Source: Pedobacter cryoconitis
GTDB taxonomy: Bacteria > Bacteroidota > Bacteroidia > Sphingobacteriales > Sphingobacteriaceae
Assembly (NCBI RefSeq): GCF_014207135.1
Contig: NZ_JACHCC010000017.1
Span: 33,841 to 97,840 of the forward strand
DNA: 64,000 nt
Direction of reading: 5' to 3'
Below, in pieces: positions 60,719 through 64,000 of this stretch. Every line of letters starts with the position of its first letter. Position 1 is the first letter of the stretch. Below the pieces are notes generated by a model, which made no database searches, had not been told where the DNA came from, and saw nothing but the letters and a program-made list of their open reading frames with translations. The position numbers were made by a program, and so were the translations under genes.

Positions 60719-63700
60719 TTATCGTTTGATAAGTATCCAACCTTTTTTTGTAATCTGACTTCCTGCTTTCTTCAACTGCATCACGTAGTAATAGGTTCCC
60801 TCAGCTAATCCTGATCCACCCCATTCATCCAGGTAATTACTGTTTCTGTAAACTTCATTTCCCCACCGGTTAAAAATGAGCAGATCAATACTGTCAAAGC
60901 TTTCCCTGCCAATGATTTTAAACGTATCATTTTTACCATCTCCATTTGGTGTAATCGTATTTGGAATGAAAAGATCGATAGGTATAACTGTAATATTAAC
61001 CAGTGCTTTATTACTGATATTACCTTTATTATCTGCCACAGAGTAGGTAAAATCGTCCGGACCAGCATATCCTCTGTCAGGTGTATAAGTAACCGTCCCA
61101 TCCGAATGAATCTGGACCTGTCCGTGCGCAGGTAATCTGGTGACCACAATGCTTCCTTTATCCAGTCCGTTAGTGGAAGGTATATCGTTATCTGTAAGAC
61201 TGAAGGTAACAACCTGATTAATCATCACACTTGCCCTGTCATTGATAGCCTGAGGTGCATCGACTATAATATGAACTGTAGGGTCGTCATTGTTTGTTTG
61301 TGTACCCGAAATATCTGTAACCGGATCTCCGGCTGGTGTATATCCTGAAACAGTTGCAGTATTTACTACTCTTCCATCTCTTCTTTCTTCATCTGTAATC
61401 TTATAAACTGCGTCAACAGAAATGGTGGCTCCAGCTTCTAATACAGTAATTCCAAGATCTATCTTTCCAATAATTTTAGTGTCTGTAAGATTGAGGTTCT
61501 TCAATCTTACTTTCCCGGTATTTCTCACTTTAAAGGTATAAGTGATGGTTGTAAAATCGGAACTGACCACACCTGTCTTAACTAACACAATCGACCCTTT
61601 GGTTACAATATCTACCGTTGCATTAGCTGTTAATAAAGTCGGATCCTCGGCTGTTCTTAGCGTCACTGTATTGATAATTTTACCACTGCCTGAATTGGGC
61701 TTACCGTTCTTATCGAGGTCTTCCTGTGTGACACGATACGTTCCAGCGTAGATCCAGGTTTCATTGGCCTCGAGTATTCCATTTCCGTTATCTCCTGAAA
61801 TAGGTCCGGTTAGTATCCCGCCCAGGAACGGATCGTTTACCTCTACATTGGTATGATTTGCAGTAGCTGTATTTTTTACAGTAATCATGTAATTGATGAC
61901 ATCGCCAACGGCAGAAACAATAGTTACGTCTGCTCTTTTAGCAATCGATAAGCCACTGCAAACGGGAACATTAACTGTAATCGTAAAAGGTGTACCTGGA
62001 CAACCTCCAGAAACAGATGTCGGTGTTACGGTATAGATGACTTGCTGAACAGCATGACTAATATTAATGAGGGTTGCATTAATTGTATTTCCAGAACCAT
62101 TACGTTGTCCTGTTACATTATTATTCTGACCAGCTGTCCAGATGAATGAAGCAGGGACAGCGTTCCCTCCTTTTGTAACATTATTTACATTTGCCTGCAA
62201 ATCGTATTGGATGCTTTTGTTTGTACAGCTTAAGTCGTTGATGAGATCATTAAAGCCAATCGGACTTGGGATCACGGTTATCGTTCCTGTCAGTTGTTGT
62301 GCCTGACAAAGTCCGGTTGCAGTAACGGTATAATTGAATGTTCCGGCCTGAGCAGGGACTCCGTTAATGGTAAACTGGCCATTACTGAATGTACCGGTGA
62401 TTCCAAGTGGAAGACCTGTAACCTGGGCGTTCGTGGCATTGGTAGTTTGATAAATAATGTTCTGAAGATTGCTATTGATACACAATGTTTGATTTGCAGT
62501 TGATAAGGCTGAAATCAGTTGTATGGTCGTATTAGGATTTACCTGGATTGTACCACTCAGTGTCACTGAAGAACATCCGCCTGTAGTGGTGATGGTGTAA
62601 GGGAATAATCCCGCTACCGAAGGGTTTCCGTTAATGATAAACTGATTGGTAGCCGGATCATAGTGACCAGTCAGACCGGCTGGTAAACCTGATGTCGTTG
62701 CACCTGTAGCATGGGTTATTTTGTAGGTTATCGGATTAAGCGGAGTATTTATACATAATACTGGGTTATTGCTTCCTGTAGCAGAAACAAGCTCCATCGT
62801 CGCGTCAGGATATACATCAATCTGACCAAAAAGCTGTTTAGATCCACATCCGCCGGTTGTTGTAACTGTGTATGGGTAGGTACCTGAAACGGTAGGTATA
62901 CCGTTGATTGTAAATATCCCGTTTACGTAATTTCCGGTTACTCCTGCCGGGAGATTGCTAACGGTTGCCCCTGTTCCATTACTTATAGTATAAATAATGG
63001 GTGAAACTGGGGTGTTGATACAGGTTGATACAATGTTACTTCCTGGGTTTGATGTCAGCGCCAGAGATACTGTTGGGTTTACTGTGATCTTAAAAGTCAT
63101 TGCTAGACCTGCACAACCTATTGTAGAAACCGGAGTTACCCTAATATTGGCTACAACTGGTGCATTGGTTGAGTTAGTTGCAGTAAATGACGGGATAGTT
63201 CCTGTACCTGAAGAAGCAAGCCCTATAGTCGCATTGTCATTGCTCCAGGTGTAGGTATCGCCAGTGATATTCCCCGTAAGCGTGATTCCAGCTGTAGTTG
63301 CTCCATTACAGTAAGTTACATCACTGACTGCTGCTACGTTTGACGTTGGTTTAACGGTGATTTTGAAAGTCTTTGCTAGACCTGCACAACCTACTGTCGA
63401 TACTGGGGTTAAAGTAATAGTAGCTTCAACTGCGGCATTGCTTGAGTTAGTTGCGGTAAACGATGGGATAATCCCCGTACCAGAAGCGGCAAGTCCGATA
63501 GCTGTGTTGTCATTGCTCCAGTTGTAGGTATCGCTTGTAATATTACCCGTCAGCGTGATTCCTGTTGTCGTTGTCCCGTTACAGTAAGTTACATCACTGA
63601 CTGCTGCTACGTTTGAAGTAGGTTTTACCGTGATCTTAAAAGTCATCGGAGTACCTGCGCAACCTACAGTAGATACTGGAGTCACCTTAATATTGGCCAC

Positions 63701-64000
63701 TACTGCCGCATTGGTTGAGTTAGTTGCGGTAAATTCTGGCAGTGTTCCGGTACCCGAGGCAGCCAGGCCAATAGCCGTATTGTCATTTGTCCAGTTGTAA
63801 GTATCTCCACTGATATTACCTCCTAAAGTAAGAACTGGTACTGGATCAGTATTGCAGTAAACTTTATCTGTAATGGCCGCTACATTGGAAGTAGGTTTTA
63901 CCGTGATCTTAAAAGTCAATGGCAGACCCGCACAACCTACCGCTGAAACTGGGGTGACAGTAATCTTAGAAACTACTGCTGCATTGGTTAAGTTCGTTGC
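60719..64000 (-). CDS. Giant T9SS type B surface protein, 5' end beyond right edge
   Basis: 1093 visible residues; the frame is open to the right edge, with no start seen. In order: tandem 91-residue PKD/Ig-like repeats (unit starts FKITVKPTSNVAA, three full units plus one partial); three ~90-residue Ig-like units (CIN...GLPAG...TINGIP pattern); a PKD-like unit; two DUF11-like domains (GDVINYMITVKNTATAN and TFKVRNTG); a cadherin-like unit (NDRASVMINQVVTFSLTDNDIP); and the gliding-motility C-terminal sorting domain from IPNTITPNGDGKNDTF to GWILIKR. Exported by T9SS to the surface, probably an adhesin. The paired PorP/SprF gene follows. Confidence 0.92.
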   Translation of the reverse strand, partial: ATNLTNAAVVSKITVTPVSAVGCAGLPLTFKITVKPTSNVAAITDKVYCNTDPVPVLTLGGNISGDTYNWTNDNTAIGLAASGTGTLPEFTATNSTNAAVVANIKVTPVSTVGCAGTPMTFKITVKPTSNVAAVSDVTYCNGTTTTGITLTGNITSDTYNWSNDNTAIGLAASGTGIIPSFTATNSSNAAVEATITLTPVSTVGCAGLAKTFKITVKPTSNVAAVSDVTYCNGATTAGITLTGNITGDTYTWSNDNATIGLASSGTGTIPSFTATNSTNAPVVANIRVTPVSTIGCAGLAMTFKITVNPTVSLALTSNPGSNIVSTCINTPVSPIIYTISNGTGATVSNLPAGVTGNYVNGIFTINGIPTVSGTYPYTVTTTGGCGSKQLFGQIDVYPDATMELVSATGSNNPVLCINTPLNPITYKITHATGATTSGLPAGLTGHYDPATNQFIINGNPSVAGLFPYTITTTGGCSSVTLSGTIQVNPNTTIQLISALSTANQTLCINSNLQNIIYQTTNATNAQVTGLPLGITGTFSNGQFTINGVPAQAGTFNYTVTATGLCQAQQLTGTITVIPSPIGFNDLINDLSCTNKSIQYDLQANVNNVTKGGNAVPASFIWTAGQNNNVTGQRNGSGNTINATLINISHAVQQVIYTVTPTSVSGGCPGTPFTITVNVPVCSGLSIAKRADVTIVSAVGDVINYMITVKNTATANHTNVEVNDPFLGGILTGPISGDNGNGILEANETWIYAGTYRVTQEDLDKNGKPNSGSGKIINTVTLRTAEDPTLLTANATVDIVTKGSIVLVKTGVVSSDFTTITYTFKVRNTGKVRLKNLNLTDTKIIGKIDLGITVLEAGATISVDAVYKITDEERRDGRVVNTATVSGYTPAGDPVTDISGTQTNNDDPTVHIIVDAPQAINDRASVMINQVVTFSLTDNDIPSTNGLDKGSIVVTRLPAHGQVQIHSDGTVTYTPDRGYAGPDDFTYSVADNKGNISNKALVNITVIPIDLFIPNTITPNGDGKNDTFKIIGRESFDSIDLLIFNRWGNEVYRNSNYLDEWGGSGLAEGTYYYVMQLKKAGSQITKKGWILIKR
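62267..63073 (-). repeat. Three Ig-like units of 89, 91 and 89 residues
   Basis: Shared pattern CIN(T/S)...I-Y...GLP-G-TG...FTING-P...T-T-T-GGC. The units differ more than the 91-residue repeats further upstream in the protein. Confidence 0.75.
63095..64000 (-). repeat. 273-bp tandem coding repeats
   Basis: Three full copies (63641-63913, 63368-63640, 63095-63367) and the end of a fourth (to 64000). Each encodes 91 residues starting FKITVKPTSNVAA and ending CAG-x-x-x-T. Copies 2 and 3 agree over most positions, so recent duplication or recombination is likely. Confidence 0.9.

Noticed and set aside
1..64000. tRNA, rRNA, insertion sequence or integrase
   Set aside because: I looked through gene-free stretches for T-loop and CCA patterns and for transposase motifs and saw none.

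Overview
The window is a chromosomal stretch from a Bacteroidota bacterium, most likely Sphingobacteriaceae and close to Pedobacter. The reasons are a type IX secretion (T9SS) PorP/SprF protein beside a giant protein with a gliding-motility C-terminal sorting domain, many boxes matching the Bacteroidota -7 consensus TANNTTTG, few Shine-Dalgarno sequences, many SPII lipoproteins ending in Cys-Lys/Gln, and a gene set rich in glycoside hydrolases. It reads as ordinary core chromosome with a few accessory spots. I found no prophage, CRISPR array, insertion sequence or tRNA.

Layout. 1-4 kb: arginine node, with argS (cut by the left edge) and arginase on the minus strand, divergent from a PLP arginine decarboxylase. 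4-8.3 kb: small exported proteins (PKD lipoprotein, WG-repeat protein, outer-membrane barrel, HEIGH metalloprotease), then a 645-bp gene-poor interval with a long structured hairpin. 8.3-12.8 kb: Hsp20, thioesterase, GlcD-type FAD oxidase with folB, glutaryl-CoA dehydrogenase, SRPBCC protein. 13-20 kb: GH35 beta-galactosidase with a cut-short C terminus, SDR plus AraC regulator, M14 carboxypeptidase. 20-23.5 kb: orphan Cas2/SinR-like small protein, a second copy of the structured hairpin, lysA, a tiny membrane protein head-to-head with lysA, and lysC. 23.7-31.7 kb: phosphoglucomutase, LacI regulator, cbpA-cbpM chaperone pair, poxB with a hydroxyacid reductase. 31.8-38.5 kb: DUF5996 protein, a copper/respiration-flavoured block (PepSY protein, two SCO1 paralogues, lipoprotein, CNGQC-motif protein, cytochrome c) around fabH, then the RNase P RNA. 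38.5-45.2 kb: sigma54-type response regulator, class-C beta-lactamase-like hydrolase, NlpE, two very small proteins, a Gly-rich exported protein, gluconokinase. 45.4-51.8 kb: AT-rich orphan beta-helix protein, GH18 lipoprotein with an MFS transporter, a large DisA-N (diadenylate cyclase-like) protein, ecotin. 52-59.7 kb: MerC protein, CocE hydrolase, aldose epimerase, CheY-like regulator, and the tesA / ybbA-ybbP divergent cluster. 59.7-64 kb: PorP/SprF and a repeat-rich T9SS surface protein cut by the right edge.

Most interesting: (i) two long hairpins (8157-8235 and 20768-20852) with different arm sequences but the same architecture, supported by compensatory changes, which suggests a conserved structured element; (ii) the DisA-N/DAC-like protein at 49586-51328, whose RHR catalytic motif reads RYN; (iii) the orphan Cas2/SinR-like protein; (iv) the beta-helix protein without a signal peptide; (v) a response regulator whose GAFTGA loop reads GSFTSA. 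All functional calls come from reading translated sequence and remembered family signatures; no database search was run.
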